Positions 31,572 to 42,800 of a stretch of DNA of 64,000 nt are shown here, piece after piece. How positions within the stretch are numbered: position 1 is the first letter of the stretch; each line of letters starts with the position of its first letter. The position numbers were made by a program, and so were the translations under genes. Source of the DNA: Nitzschia sp. DOCU1 (taxonomy: Eukaryota > Bacillariophyta > Bacillariophyceae > Bacillariales > Bacillariaceae); contig OX595995.1 of NCBI GenBank assembly GCA_951394045.1, forward strand, positions 62,001 to 126,000. Reading direction: 5' to 3'. The notes beneath the pieces were generated by a model that saw nothing but the letters and a program-made list of their open reading frames with translations, did no database searches and was not told where the DNA came from.

Positions 31572-32388
31572 TTGCTTGCCCCTCCCTTGCGAGCGGACAG
31601 AAATCGAGGTAGTTCGCGAGTTCATTTTTCTGATCCCATTAAGCCTTTGTCGAATCCCGCCCAACAAAACGACGATGCTACTTCCTTAAGCTTGGAACCA
31701 CCTTTTACAAGTCATCTGATTGCCGACCGAGGAGAGCCCATACTATACCGTCGAGGGATAGCGATAAAGAGGACTTGGAGCCTGACCAGCTGCTGGAGTT
31801 TATCCAAGCTGATGAAACCAAGGATATGTCAGCAAACGCTGGAGATGGCAATCATCATCAAAGCAGTGAAAATACGGCGGAACATTCTCAGAGCAAGCGG
31901 ATTAAATTCATGATATTGGCCGCCGCAAGCGAAAGAGTGATTCGTTTCTGGATGCCATTCCCCAAACCAAGCAGTTGCATTTGGAGAGCAGCCACAGAAA
32001 ACGTGGCCGGCTTCGAAAGATTGAGGTGGAAGATTGAGATGGTAGACGACGCGTTGGACGCATCCCTCATTTTTCTCAAGAAGAAACCTGGCAGGCCTCG
32101 ATAGATTGAAGACGAGTTCGACGTACCCTAGTTTGTCTCAAGAAACAGAAGAAAGACTTACGACACGGTGCCTCGCCGTCTGCGAAGAACCAAAAGGGTG
32201 AAATCGATCGTTCATCGCTGTCTGCGCCCAAGTTTCGGCGTGAACGTCCTAGAACCTATTTAGACAAATCCATTGCCTTGCCAGCAGCAAACCGCGGCGA
32301 TCGTATCACTGCCGTCGACATGGCATCGTCGAATAATCGACTAGGACAGGCAAGAAGGACGAAAAGACGCCGGGACGGTGAAACGTAG
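31572..32388 (+). pseudogene. Tudor-like/AT-hook module 2 (unit 2)
   Basis: It has GAGATGGCAATC where unit 1 has GAGATTGCAATC, matching module 1. TTTAGACAAATCC replaces TTTTGACAAATCC and introduces an in-frame stop in the basic C-terminal segment. Confidence 0.6.
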
Positions 32389-32639
32389 GGGCCGAACGAG
32401 TTTAGCAGCAGTTGATTCGTCGCCCAATCTCTTGACGACCGCATTGGCTAGCATCACCGAACTGTTGCAGGCGCCCACGACTGATTATCGCCAGGTTTCG
32501 CACCTTACTAGCCATGCCAGCGTTGTCAACAATACATCTCTTCCATTCGAAGTTGGCGTCCAAGGACAGCTCATCGGGACCTGCGTCGCCCACAATCTGA
32601 AGAGGGAAACGAACGATACCTCCCTTTCCACTGGGACAA

Positions 32640-33335
32640 TTGCTCATGGTGGGATCGCAACTTCGATTGTCCGAACAAGATGGATTGGCTCCAATCATTC
32701 GCAAAGTGACGGGACCCTATGTCATGGCAGAATGCTTTCAATCCCTCTGGACCGCATCCTTTCGACCAAAGTACAATCAAGGCTATTTCAAGTACATCTC
32801 GGCTCTCAACTTGACAGGAATTGCAATTTCGCTTTCACTTTGCCATGACGCATTTACTTCGGCGTCTGATACCATTTCTAACAAGGACTATTGGATGAAT
32901 TTCTTGCCCTTGACACTTCATTTTGGATGGGCGACAGCCGCGTCCTTGGTCAATTTGAATGGCATGTGTGCCTTGGGCGATGACGTTTCCGCGAAATCAG
33001 TCGCTTGGATGGGTCATGTGTCCGTTGTAGCGGCAACAATCTTGGGCGTCACCACGACCGTCTTGCGCCGTGCACCCATCTATGGAAGTGTCATTGCCTG
33101 GGCCTTGTCGGCAGTGGCTTCGGGATTAGGGCAACGCATCGAGGAAACTCGTAAGGAAGATCCAAAGACAGTGGGCGTGTATGGTGCGCAACTCCAACAA
33201 ACGCTCAGTCTAGCCGGAGCGGCTCTTTGTGCGGCAACGAGCGGCAAGGTGGCGGGGAAAGATGAGCATCGGTTTATTCATCAGTACCGGGGTGGGCTTA
33301 AGCGTGCATCGAATAGGAGGCACGGTTGGACTTGA
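32640..33335 (+). CDS. TspO/MBR-like membrane protein (partial, unit 2)
   Basis: The amino-acid sequence is identical to unit 1 by eye. Confidence 0.5.
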   Translation: MLMVGSQLRLSEQDGLAPIIRKVTGPYVMAECFQSLWTASFRPKYNQGYFKYISALNLTGIAISLSLCHDAFTSASDTISNKDYWMNFLPLTLHFGWATAASLVNLNGMCALGDDVSAKSVAWMGHVSVVAATILGVTTTVLRRAPIYGSVIAWALSAVASGLGQRIEETRKEDPKTVGVYGAQLQQTLSLAGAALCAATSGKVAGKDEHRFIHQYRGGLKRASNRRHGWT

Positions 33336-34092
33336 TTCTGAGCCACGGAAGGTTACTGAGTTCACAGTTGACTTGCCTTTTATCGGTATACCCGTCAACG
33401 TGTTTGATGTAAAGAGGAAGCTTCAGCCTGCAACCATTTTCGAATATTCGTTCTCGGACTATCTGAATCGGGCTGAACCTGCTCCGTTCAATGGCGAGGT
33501 TGTGAGAATCTTCGGATTGGACGCCTCTCGATGCTCCTCCATGGATGAGGCGTACGAGCTCGTCTGCAGCCGGAACTGGCCGGACGGAAAATCGCACTTT
33601 GATTTTTGGTGCACGAAAGTCTGTATGACTTTGAAGCGACTTCTAAATTGGACGCGACCATTGGGCGGTCAGGCTACAGGCCCAATCGGGAAAAAACGAG
33701 GCCAAGACCACGACCAAGACCACCAAGACCAACACTATGTTTTGCCATCTGCGCAAGTGACGTCGGCTCAAGGTGGATTATTTTCATCCCTCGCGGTTGC
33801 AAAGGAAGAAGGATCGGGCGCTCCAGGCAAAGCAGGAGCCGCCCCTGATGGATTGTTCGCCGCCCTATTGGTTCATAGAGATTCATCGGTAGACAAAAAG
33901 TGTACGGTCCAAGACGACAGCGATGAGTTGCCGACAAGTACGCGAACCCAGGCTACTCGTCCTCGCGAGCCCCCTTCGACAAGAGGTCTCTTTGCCTCGC
34001 TCTCCGGCACGAACATACTGGAAGACAAACCTGCTGCACCAAGACCAGCGGATATCAGTCCAAAACCAGGGACGGGTTGTTTGCGCCCTTGA
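33229..34092 (+). pseudogene. GLF-motif linker protein (unit 2)
   Basis: Identical in amino-acid sequence to unit 1 by eye. Confidence 0.45.
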
Positions 34093-34232
34093 AAAAGGCG
34101 GATGGTAGCGTCGTTGTACCGCCGTTAGCTCGGTCCGCCTCGGATCAAGGCGACACCCGTTCGAAAAGTCCCATTCCGACCCAGTGAATCCCTCCATCGA
34201 CTTGACTTCCTTGTTGGACGGAGGATTGAGTT

Positions 34233-35492
34233 TTGACGATCTTGATGATCTTTTTAACAAGACGGCAACTTGTTCCAGGCGGCACCCGTTCGAAAAGTCC
34301 CATTCCGACCCCTCCAAAGGAAAAGCTCAGGCCACCTGGAATACAAGCATCGAAAATGAAGCTGGCACCTCCAAAGGGCGATCTCAAAGTTTTGTATGCC
34401 GGGGACAATTTGGTGAATCAAAAGGTATTGTCCAGAGTGTTGGGGTGGGCGGGCATTGACGGCATTACGATTGTGGACAATGGCCAGAAGGCAGTCGATA
34501 TTTGCGCAACGTCGACCTTCGCCTGCATATTCATGGATATGCAGGTCTCGATTATGGTCGGTATGGAAGCAATCAAGACAATCGTAGAGAGAGATCCCAC
34601 GGCTTTCGTGCTTTTGGTTTCAGCGCATGCTCTGGACGAATACAAGACCCAAGCGGAAGCTGTCGGCGCCAAAGGTTTCTTCTCCAAACCCTTTTCGAAC
34701 CAGTGCCATTGAGGCCGTCTTGGATGGTTTGAGTACGAGAAATCGTCGAAGCGCTGTGGATGCGGCTCCGGGCAAGGCGGTCGAATCCAATACGGTAGCA
34801 CGCGACGAGTCAGGTACAGCAGGCGAGGGAAAGAAGAGTTTCCTGGAACCTCAGAACGAATCCAGTACATAGCCAAAGGATGCAAAGTCCACTGTTTCGC
34901 AGCACCAGCAGACCAAGGCAGTCGCAGTGGTGCGTAATTTGAAAGTTCTTTATGCGGAAGACAATTTCTGAATCGCGCGAATGTTACGTATATCACCATT
35001 GTTGACAATGGCCAACAGGCTGTCGATGTTTGTCTTACGCAAACGTTTGACGTTATTTTCATGGATATGGTGATGCCTGTTTTGTCGCGGATGGAAGCTT
35101 CCAACAAAATCGTTGCCCATAATCCTCAAGACTGCACCGTATTTGTCACTACGCATACTCTGGAGGAATTCAAGTCTGCCGATGCTGCAGGAGCGACGAA
35201 TGATATTACCAAGCCATTCCGTTTGACTGATCTGGAGTCTTTGTTCGATCGTTTCAACTTGGTGAACCCCCGCTTGTCCAAGCCCCGTTCCTCGATTCCT
35301 GAAATCAGTGTTCGGCAGCGGGCATCTGTAGCCGCTCTACAACGATGGAATAGTTGGAAGCGGCCAAACTCGGATCATGGGGTGGGGGGTACGGCGTTGG
35401 CTACAACTACAAAAGTGGAGAGATGTTCTCTGTGGAAGAATCGTGCCAAGGCAATCCCTGTTTCAATCATGTTTCAAGCCTTGTTGCAGTAG
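34233..35492 (+). pseudogene. Two tandem receiver domains, decayed (unit 2)
   Basis: Both breaks are retained. A private A-to-T change near 35431 gives GTTCTCTGTGG and alters one codon downstream of receiver 2. Confidence 0.82.
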
Positions 35493-35493
35493 C

Positions 35494-36571
35494 GACCGAC
35501 GAGATCGACAAGAAGCCGAGGCTATTTTGGAAAGTAGTCGGCATGATAATGTCTCGCCACAAGAACTCAAAGATTTGAAACGACGGCATCAACAGACGGT
35601 GGATCGACCATGGGCGGCCTTTGATTTGGCGTCGGCAGTAGCGCATTTGCATAAGCATCATATTATGCATCGCGATTTGAAGCCGGATAATATTGGATTC
35701 GATATTGTGAGTAGTATCGCTTTGGCAGAAACCATTTGGGGGCGAGTCTAACTGTTTCTTGTTGCCTCGTGCGCTCGCTCCTTTCATATAATGTTCTTCT
35801 ACTACCTAGCGTGATGACATCAGAATCTTTGATCTGGGCTTGGCCAAGGGAATTCCACAAGACGGAACGGAGGGCCCTTGGAAATTGACAGCCATGTGTG
35901 GTTTGCCCCGATCTAGTAAGTGCCGAGGAGCCATGCGTGATGCTTGTGTATCAAATCCACGCCGTTCTTGAAATTAACTCTTGCCGTTGCTGTTGATTGA
36001 ATTCTGCTATTTAGTGGCACCAGAAGTCGCAACAGACAAACTATATGACGCCAAATGCGATTGTTATTCTTTTGCCCTGCTATTTTGGGAAATACTGAAT
36101 TTGAAAAAGCTTTTGAGGAGGGTGACGATGGACAAGTTACAGCGGCTGGTCTGGAATGATACGTATCAGCGGCGGCCCAAAATTCTAGTCGTTGCTAACA
36201 GCACCAGCAATTATGCACTTGTCGACGAACAATTGACTCTGTTTTTGACATCACCCAAGGCTGCTTGGACAAAAGAATGGAAGTCCCTACCGGTAGTGGA
36301 ATCTTCGTGGCATCATTATGCTTCTCGACGCCCAACCATAGAGCATGTGGAGCAAGAGGTTAAAAAAACGTCTGAAAAAGGGAATTGAAGTCATGGACAG
36401 CTTCATGGTGGACTTGATAAATTGCTTGAGAGCAAACGACTTTCACACAATGCCCGGAGATCGACCTTTGTCTATCATCCACCAGCTGCGAACAACAATG
36501 TGCGGGAACGAGGCGCCCCGTCGATCTACAAGTGCAGAGGCCCGAGCTACTGTCTTGACTTGGTGGGGTAG
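35494..36571 (+). pseudogene. Ser/Thr protein kinase pseudogene spanning units 2 and 3
   Basis: The exon layout and breaks match the preceding copy, with introns at 35707-35809 and 35916-36014. It keeps Leu in FALLFWEI. It has a private Ser for Ala in the WKSLP segment, and Val in the EQEV segment as in unit 1. Confidence 0.88.
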
Positions 36572-36671
36572 CTCCACACGTCTATTCTCTGGCAGACATC
36601 AGGATGCTAAAAGACAAAGACGGGGTCAGTTGTTTGCAACGGACGCCTGAGCCGGCTCTGGCAAATGTGAG

Positions 36672-38282
36672 TGAAGATTCCTAGTGTCGAGTATTGCCAG
36701 CAAGATTTCCCGGCGTTCCAAAGGCCGAGCCAACTCGAATCTGCCAACATTCCGTCAAGAATCCCATCCATCCATGAATACCTTTGTCGATCAATCCAGC
36801 CCAGGCTCCCGACTTGAAGGTTACCCAGTTTTGCGCTGTAAACTTATCCAATCTCAATTTGTGCAAGTTAAAGAAGGGGACCATGAGATAACAGGGATGT
36901 TCAATAGTCCATTGCGGGCTACCGTCGATCCTGTCGGTTATATTGATCATTGCGGCGGGCTACCGTCGATCCTGTCGATTTTTGGGTGCCCGACCGGTAT
37001 TCGTCTCTCGCATTCCTTTGGAACAAGGAGCGGCCATGTTGCTGTGGTCCAGCTGGCCTTGGATTAGTCGACTGTACGGTGTCTCGGGCAATGATATCAT
37101 GGCCCTTCTATTCTATACCACGCTGGATCTTGGTAATGCCTATTCTTTTGCACCAAGAGGAGAATACACTGGGTTAGGAGACGGGGAAGCAAAGTTCGTT
37201 CGTTCTTGCCCGTGGCCTTTCGGTATATGATTCAAGTTTCTGAGGAGATGTATCCACCCAATTGATTGCAATCCAAAGTACGACGACGAAGAGAACAAGC
37301 CGAACCTGACGACAAAGTAGAGAGTGGTGTACATGATGCGCAAAAAGGAAGCGTCGCCGAGAACCGACCCTATCGGTAGCGTCCCCAGTTTTGGTCATTC
37401 GGCTACGCTTTCAATACGAATGGGCTAATGGCGTATATACTATTTGCTGGATGCCGGAGTCTTCGTCTTTCCTGCGACCAAGCTGGCCAAACGGAGTTCA
37501 AGACCCTGTCGACGAGGATTTGATCCTTCCGGAAGCCACCTTCCAGAATATCCATCGCCCTCCGTGTTTGGCATTTCAGTCGACTCTGTGCGCTCCTTGC
37601 TAAAGTGCTTCGATATTCTGAAACGTCTTTGTCTCAGTGGAATGGATCCGGATTATATCGACCGGACATTTTGCTTGGAGAATGCTCAGAATGGGACCAT
37701 CCGGTTGTCATCACACTCGGGAACCGGTCCTTGCCTATCCCGATGATGTCTTATTGCACCATTTGGCACGAGTCATTTCTACCAGAATATCCGTCGCCCT
37801 TTGTCTCAGCGGAATGGAACCGGATTATATCGACCGGAGATTTTGCTTGGAGGATGCTCAGAATGGGACCATTCGGTTGTCATCACACTCGGGAAGGGTC
37901 CTTGCCTACGTTCGAAGATTTACTTTCGTCGGACAGTGCGCGAGAAGTCGACAAACCGGTCAATACTCGTGGTATCCTGACAACCGACGAAGGTATAGCA
38001 TTCCGGGGGATATTGGCGAGCTCCCCCTGCTGGCTCCCATGGGTAGTCGATACGTTTGAGGACGACCCGAGAAAGCAGGTCATGTCGAACTATAAATCAA
38101 TGATGGCTTTCCCTTCCCTCTGTTTAGAGCTCAATGAAACTCGCCACGTGGAAAAATCAAGCAATCTTCCCGTCCTGCCGACCCAAATGCAGCCTCCGAC
38201 ACAGAAGCTACTATTGCCGACGACTCGGCCAAGAAAGCCGCTGCCCAGCAAATACGATATATCTTGGACGACGCCCGCGTGA
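36672..38282 (+). pseudogene. Unrecognised decayed coding stretch (unit 3)
   Basis: The 225-codon frame is at 37605-38282. An A-to-T change near 37638 turns CTCAGAGG into CTCAGTGG (also in unit 4). Together with an upstream start this lengthens the overlapping frame to 140 codons. Private changes lie near 36723, 36768, 37881 and 37992. Confidence 0.5.
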
Positions 38283-39135
38283 GAGTCACTATATAATGTT
38301 TCGATTCAAAGATTTCTCGAACGACGATGGGCTGGCAAAAGTCATGTTGCGTCGTCCCGGAAGGCGCGCACCTTGCGTCTGCTGCCAAATCCAAGGGAGT
38401 GGCTTTTATTCTTGCCATGTGATGCGTGGCAATCCTGATTTTGATTTTATTGCGAACTGGCCGAATATGGGAGGTATTGATGGCCTGCTAGCACGTACAA
38501 AGATTCTCAGCTCGTTGATGTTAACCCGACGTCAGCGCCCGACGAGAATCCAGCTGGGTAATCGTTGGAACAGAGACACGACGATGACAAGAACGAAATG
38601 GAGGAGACGCTACCATCGACCCATCTGAGCAACTGGAAACTGCTTGAAAGGCTCTTGAAAAAGCTAACTACCTCCACCAGCAAGCGGACGCTCTGGCATT
38701 TCAACCCGTGTGACTTGGAGCAAAGTTCATAAAGATGTGTTTCCGATTGACCCAACGGACGGTCGCTATATTTGGTTCACTATTTGCGGCTGAGCGGGGA
38801 TGTTTTGTGCTGCGACGGCTGTTCCAACGTTGTGCATACAAAATGTGTCGGCCTGCCCGGGATCCCTGAAGAAGATTGGTATTGCGAAACGTGTGCGCCC
38901 ATTGGTAAAGAAACACCATCGGTCGCCGGCCCCCGACCTGGCAGAGGGTCCTTCGGTTGCTACCTGTGCCGAGGCTGGGACGTCGGCAGTCAAGGGCGGT
39001 TGTGACCATGAGGATACTACTAGACCTCGGATTGAAGAGACGAAGGACGACGATCCAGCTCCATCTGCATACACGAACTCGACTGAAGATAGAGGCGGCG
39101 TTTTGAAAATGGTGGGATTGGACGGCCACGCCTGA
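38283..39135 (+). pseudogene. PHD-finger protein pseudogene (unit 3)
   Basis: Same finger and same break. The 5' part has GGCAAAAGTC where units 1 and 2 have GGCTAAAGTC, a variant shared only with unit 4. Confidence 0.75.
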
Positions 39136-39165
39136 CACCATCAGTTACCGAGGCCGATAGAGAGG

Positions 39166-40187
39166 ACGAGGTGTCCGATTCCAAAGAGCCTGGGGTGGCT
39201 TTTGTCACCTCAAATGTTGCGGCGTCGAACGACAATAATGTCGGTCCTATAAAACCTACTCCAGCTGCTCTCCCCCCAAAGCCCTTGATAAGCGACGACG
39301 AGTTTGAAGAGCAGGCTGACGATCTCGAACATGTCCTTGATGCGCTTCACAAGCTCATCGTTTCTTCTGATCCCAACGACGAGGTGTCCGATTTGCCACA
39401 TCAAATGCTGCCGCGTCGAACGACAACAATGCCGGTCCTATTAAACCTACTCCAGCTGCTCTTACCCGAAAGCCCTTGATAAGCGACGACGAGTTTGAAG
39501 AGCAGGCTGACGATCTCGAACGTGTACGTGACGCCCTTCACAAGCTCATTTTTCTTCTGATCCCAACAAGCCCTCGTCGAACGACGCCACTTCCATCAAG
39601 AACTCCGCCAGACATTCGAGGACGCCACTTCCATCAAACTCGGAACTACCTTTTACAAGAACTTTGCCAAACACGGACTATTCAAGGGCAAAGTCATCCG
39701 ATTGCCGACCGATGAGACCCCTGTAGTACTGTGGTGTCGAGTATGTGGATGGCGACAACGAGGACTTGCAGCCTGACGAGCTTCTGGAGTTGATCCAAGC
39801 TGATGATGCCAAGGATGCGGCAGCAAAAACCGGAGATGGCAATCATCATCAAAGCAGCGGAAAGACGATGGAGCATTCTGGACGCCGCAAGAGTGCTCCG
39901 CCCCCGCGGTTCGTGGAGCAAGCGGATCGAATCTATGACACTGGACGCCGCAAGCGAGGACCCCCGCGAAAGCTTGATTCGTTTCTGGGTGCCATCCCCC
40001 AAAACAAGCGGTTGTATTTGGAGAGCAATGGTTTGATTTCTTCTACAGCCACAGAAAACGTGGCCGGCCTCGAAAGATTGATGCGGTTGACGACGAGTTG
40101 GACGCACCTCATTTCTCTCAAGACACAAAGAAACCAGTGCGCAACGGTGCCTCGCCGTCTCCCAAGAGCCAAAAGGTTGAATTGACG
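39166..40187 (+). pseudogene. Tudor-like/AT-hook module 1 (unit 3)
   Basis: Same order of fragments and breaks. It agrees with unit 1 at the Ala codon of the DAPHFS segment and with units 2 and 4 at the GPIKPTP segment. Confidence 0.6.
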
Positions 40188-40568
40188 GGTGATACCTACC
40201 TATCTTTTGTCATCAACGACCAGAATCCCATTGGTTACAATATTCACAAGAGTGCGACTTCACCGACGGGAGTAACCCTTGCCGAACTCGCCGCCTTTGC
40301 GACCGTAGAGTTGAGGATCCGAAAGATTGCGGAGTACATCGTAACTTCGTATGCCTCCAATATTTTCCGGGAGCGCCAGGATACCAAGGTCCGATACGAA
40401 GTCAACTCGGAGGGTGTGAAGATTTCGAGTATCTTTGCCAGTTTGGAAGCGAACAAGGAACGTCTCCTTTTGGATGACTATGGAGTCAGTCAGACCTCTT
40501 TGGAACAAGTCTTCAACATGCATGCTGCCGAAGCGGAGAAACTCAAATTAGGCACAAACGACCATTAA
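39978..40568 (+). pseudogene. Chimeric AT-hook/ABCA tail frame (unit 3)
   Basis: It ends with KLKLGTNDH as in units 2 and 4, but has Ala in DAPHFS and Leu in GVTLAEL as in unit 1. Confidence 0.7.
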
Positions 40569-40575
40569 TTTGATA

Positions 40576-40698
40576 ATGCCTGCTGAAGACGACGAGAGTG
40601 ATCATCACCAATTCAAGCACAAGAGTGCGGGACCACTGTTTGCGAAGAAAAATATGATACGCAAAACGGAAGCGTCGCCAAGAACCGATTTGAAATAA
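40576..40698 (+). CDS. 40-codon ORF (unit 3)
   Basis: Identical to unit 1 by eye. Confidence 0.35.
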   Translation: MPAEDDESDHHQFKHKSAGPLFAKKNMIRKTEASPRTDLK

Positions 40699-41018
40699 TA
40701 GTAGGACTAGAACGTATTTTGTTCGGAGCAATAATATGTTATGTGTCGTGCGAGAAACGATGCAACCTAGCTAGCAACTCCTCTACCGGTAGATTTATCA
40801 TCTATCTATTCATCGAACTTTTGGCTTCGTTTTTGTGTTCTCACACAAAAAGTTACTGAGCCCCACCGCTACGTCAAAGCAGTTCGATTTCGGAGGGGGT
40901 GGGCCACAGCTGCTCCGCCCGGTAGAGACAACAATCCACTTCACTCGACGGCGTAGCCGATTCCAATTCTCCACGCACCAGCACAGGTTACACTTAAACT
41001 CTCCGCGACGAGACACGT

Positions 41019-41602
41019 ATGCGAGTGGAGGACGTTTTAAAACCGGAACCACAAACCGGTTGCGTTGATCAGGCTGTTTGTGTGCGGGGAGAATCGGAAT
41101 CGGGGTCGAGATCACGGATCAGGATCGTTGCTCTGGAAAATGTTGGTATTGTAGAACAACGCCAGACGCCTGCAAAAGGGGGAAAGAACAAGGTGAGTAG
41201 CACTGCGGGAAAGAAATATGATCAAATGGCACCGTCAAGTCGCAAAAAGGCAAGTTTGGAGTGCACGTACCGTTCCGAAGGGCGCCACCACATGAATCAT
41301 TCCTCCGCCAACACCAACACAACAATCAAACATTTCATCCAACAACTTTCTTCCAGGGTCTGCTTCGGCTCCGTTTGCCTCAGGGAGCTAGCGTCATGGT
41401 TCAACCGAATCCGGAGGGCTCTCCAGAGACTGAGTCCACGTACACCCCCAATATTGGCTTCCTTCAGGACGAGTGTTCCAGGGCGGTCCGGCACAAACCG
41501 GACCTTCACCGTGGATTTCTCCTCCTTCAGGCTGTTATCTCGCTACAGCTGAGCCGCACTATCAAAATGATAGTGATCGCCGCAGTAGAGGTCTGTTCAT
41601 AG
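41019..41602 (+). CDS. Possible two-exon gene with an ATG start (unit 3)
   Basis: A C-to-T change turns ACG into ATG at 41019, so only this copy has an ATG-initiated first exon (MRVEDVLKPEPQTG). The intron is 41193-41356. If any copy is translated, this one has the best start. Confidence 0.42.
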
Positions 41603-42800
41603 CAGAGTGAAAAGAAAGTTGATGAAGAAAGCTGATCATCGTACGATGCGGATTGCTCCCTTCGCAAAAAAGTGAGGTCGATTGAGTGAAAAAGTGATGC
41701 ATTTGTTGGAAGGAATGCGGAGATCCGAGCCGTTTCTGCTGTGGTTTGCGAGCAGTTTCGTGATTTTTCCCACGATGAAGCAGTTTCGTGATTTTTCCCA
41801 CGATGAAGCCCCACGGTGGCTGAAAGTAATCCACATTCAAATCCGCCAGTTCGCCAAATCCACAGAATATGGTTTCTGAGGCAAGGGCATAAGCTAGAAA
41901 ACATTTGACGCTGTTTGTTAAACACGATTGATATGCCTTAAGTCAATCGTTCGTCGACTAGACGGACTACATCAGAAAGATAGCAAGCTAGAGAAGTGGG
42001 CCGATCGCTGTCCAGCTGGATGCTACAATCACACCCAAGCTGTAAACGGCAAGCTATGGTTGATTTGAAGACGTTTGTAAAGTTTTTGTCAAATTACGAT
42101 AGGTAGTTAGAAACTTAGTAGCCCTTTTTCAAAGCCCTCATCGACCCATGGGAAAAACGGTCGGCCACGCGGTCTATCGTGAGTTCGTTTTTTAGATGAC
42201 GCTAACTCACTCTGTGATCAAAAGAAGACCATGAAAATTTAATCTAGAGTCAATGTCAATATAAAGTACAATATTGTAAAGAGCGACCTTGCCAGAAAGG
42301 GTAAGCAAAGTTAGATTGTAATAGAGGGAAGATTGTCGCCCGCCGTGATTTCACTATAAATTTATGTGTAAGCAGTCGAGGTAATCAAAATCACTCAAGA
42401 TCAATTTCCCTTTAAGTAAATGCATATGCCCTCTTCACTACTGGCAATTTGGTGACACAAGATTTTACAACAAGCGATTTCGCAACAACCGCTTTCGTAC
42501 TGGGGGCACTTATCGAATCTCAATTCCCTCAGCGACAAATAGAGCCGATAGTAGTGCAAAGCATTGCAGCAGAGTACGTAGATAGCTGGCTACTACGGTA
42601 GCTACGACTGCAGACTACTGCTAGCTCCCTTGTCTTACTTTTGTTCTAGCTTCTGTGGTTACGTAAGCCAGACGACCGCAGCTTTCTCACTTCTACAAAC
42701 GACGGTATCACGATAATACGAGCATCCACGTGGGCTCTCGTTCTTTCTATCGGAGGGATAGTAAAGAACGTACTGTCAGCAGCAACAATCATGACTACTA
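41603..42800. other. Gene-poor gap with 40 bp deletion (unit 3)
   Basis: Forty bases present in the other units are missing after GCCCTCTT at about 42436. This removes the first part of the DFTT-like repetitive stretch. Confidence 0.55.

Larger units (their letters stand above)
17675..35937. repeat. Tandem unit 2 of the macrosatellite
   Basis: This is the longest unit. It contains a 291 bp block (26769-27059) missing from units 1 and 3, and has lost 113 bp of the GAF gene that unit 3 keeps. At most informative sites it agrees with unit 4, for example Leu for Val in the kinase tail, and Thr and Phe in the AT-hook/ABCA frame. Confidence 0.97.
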
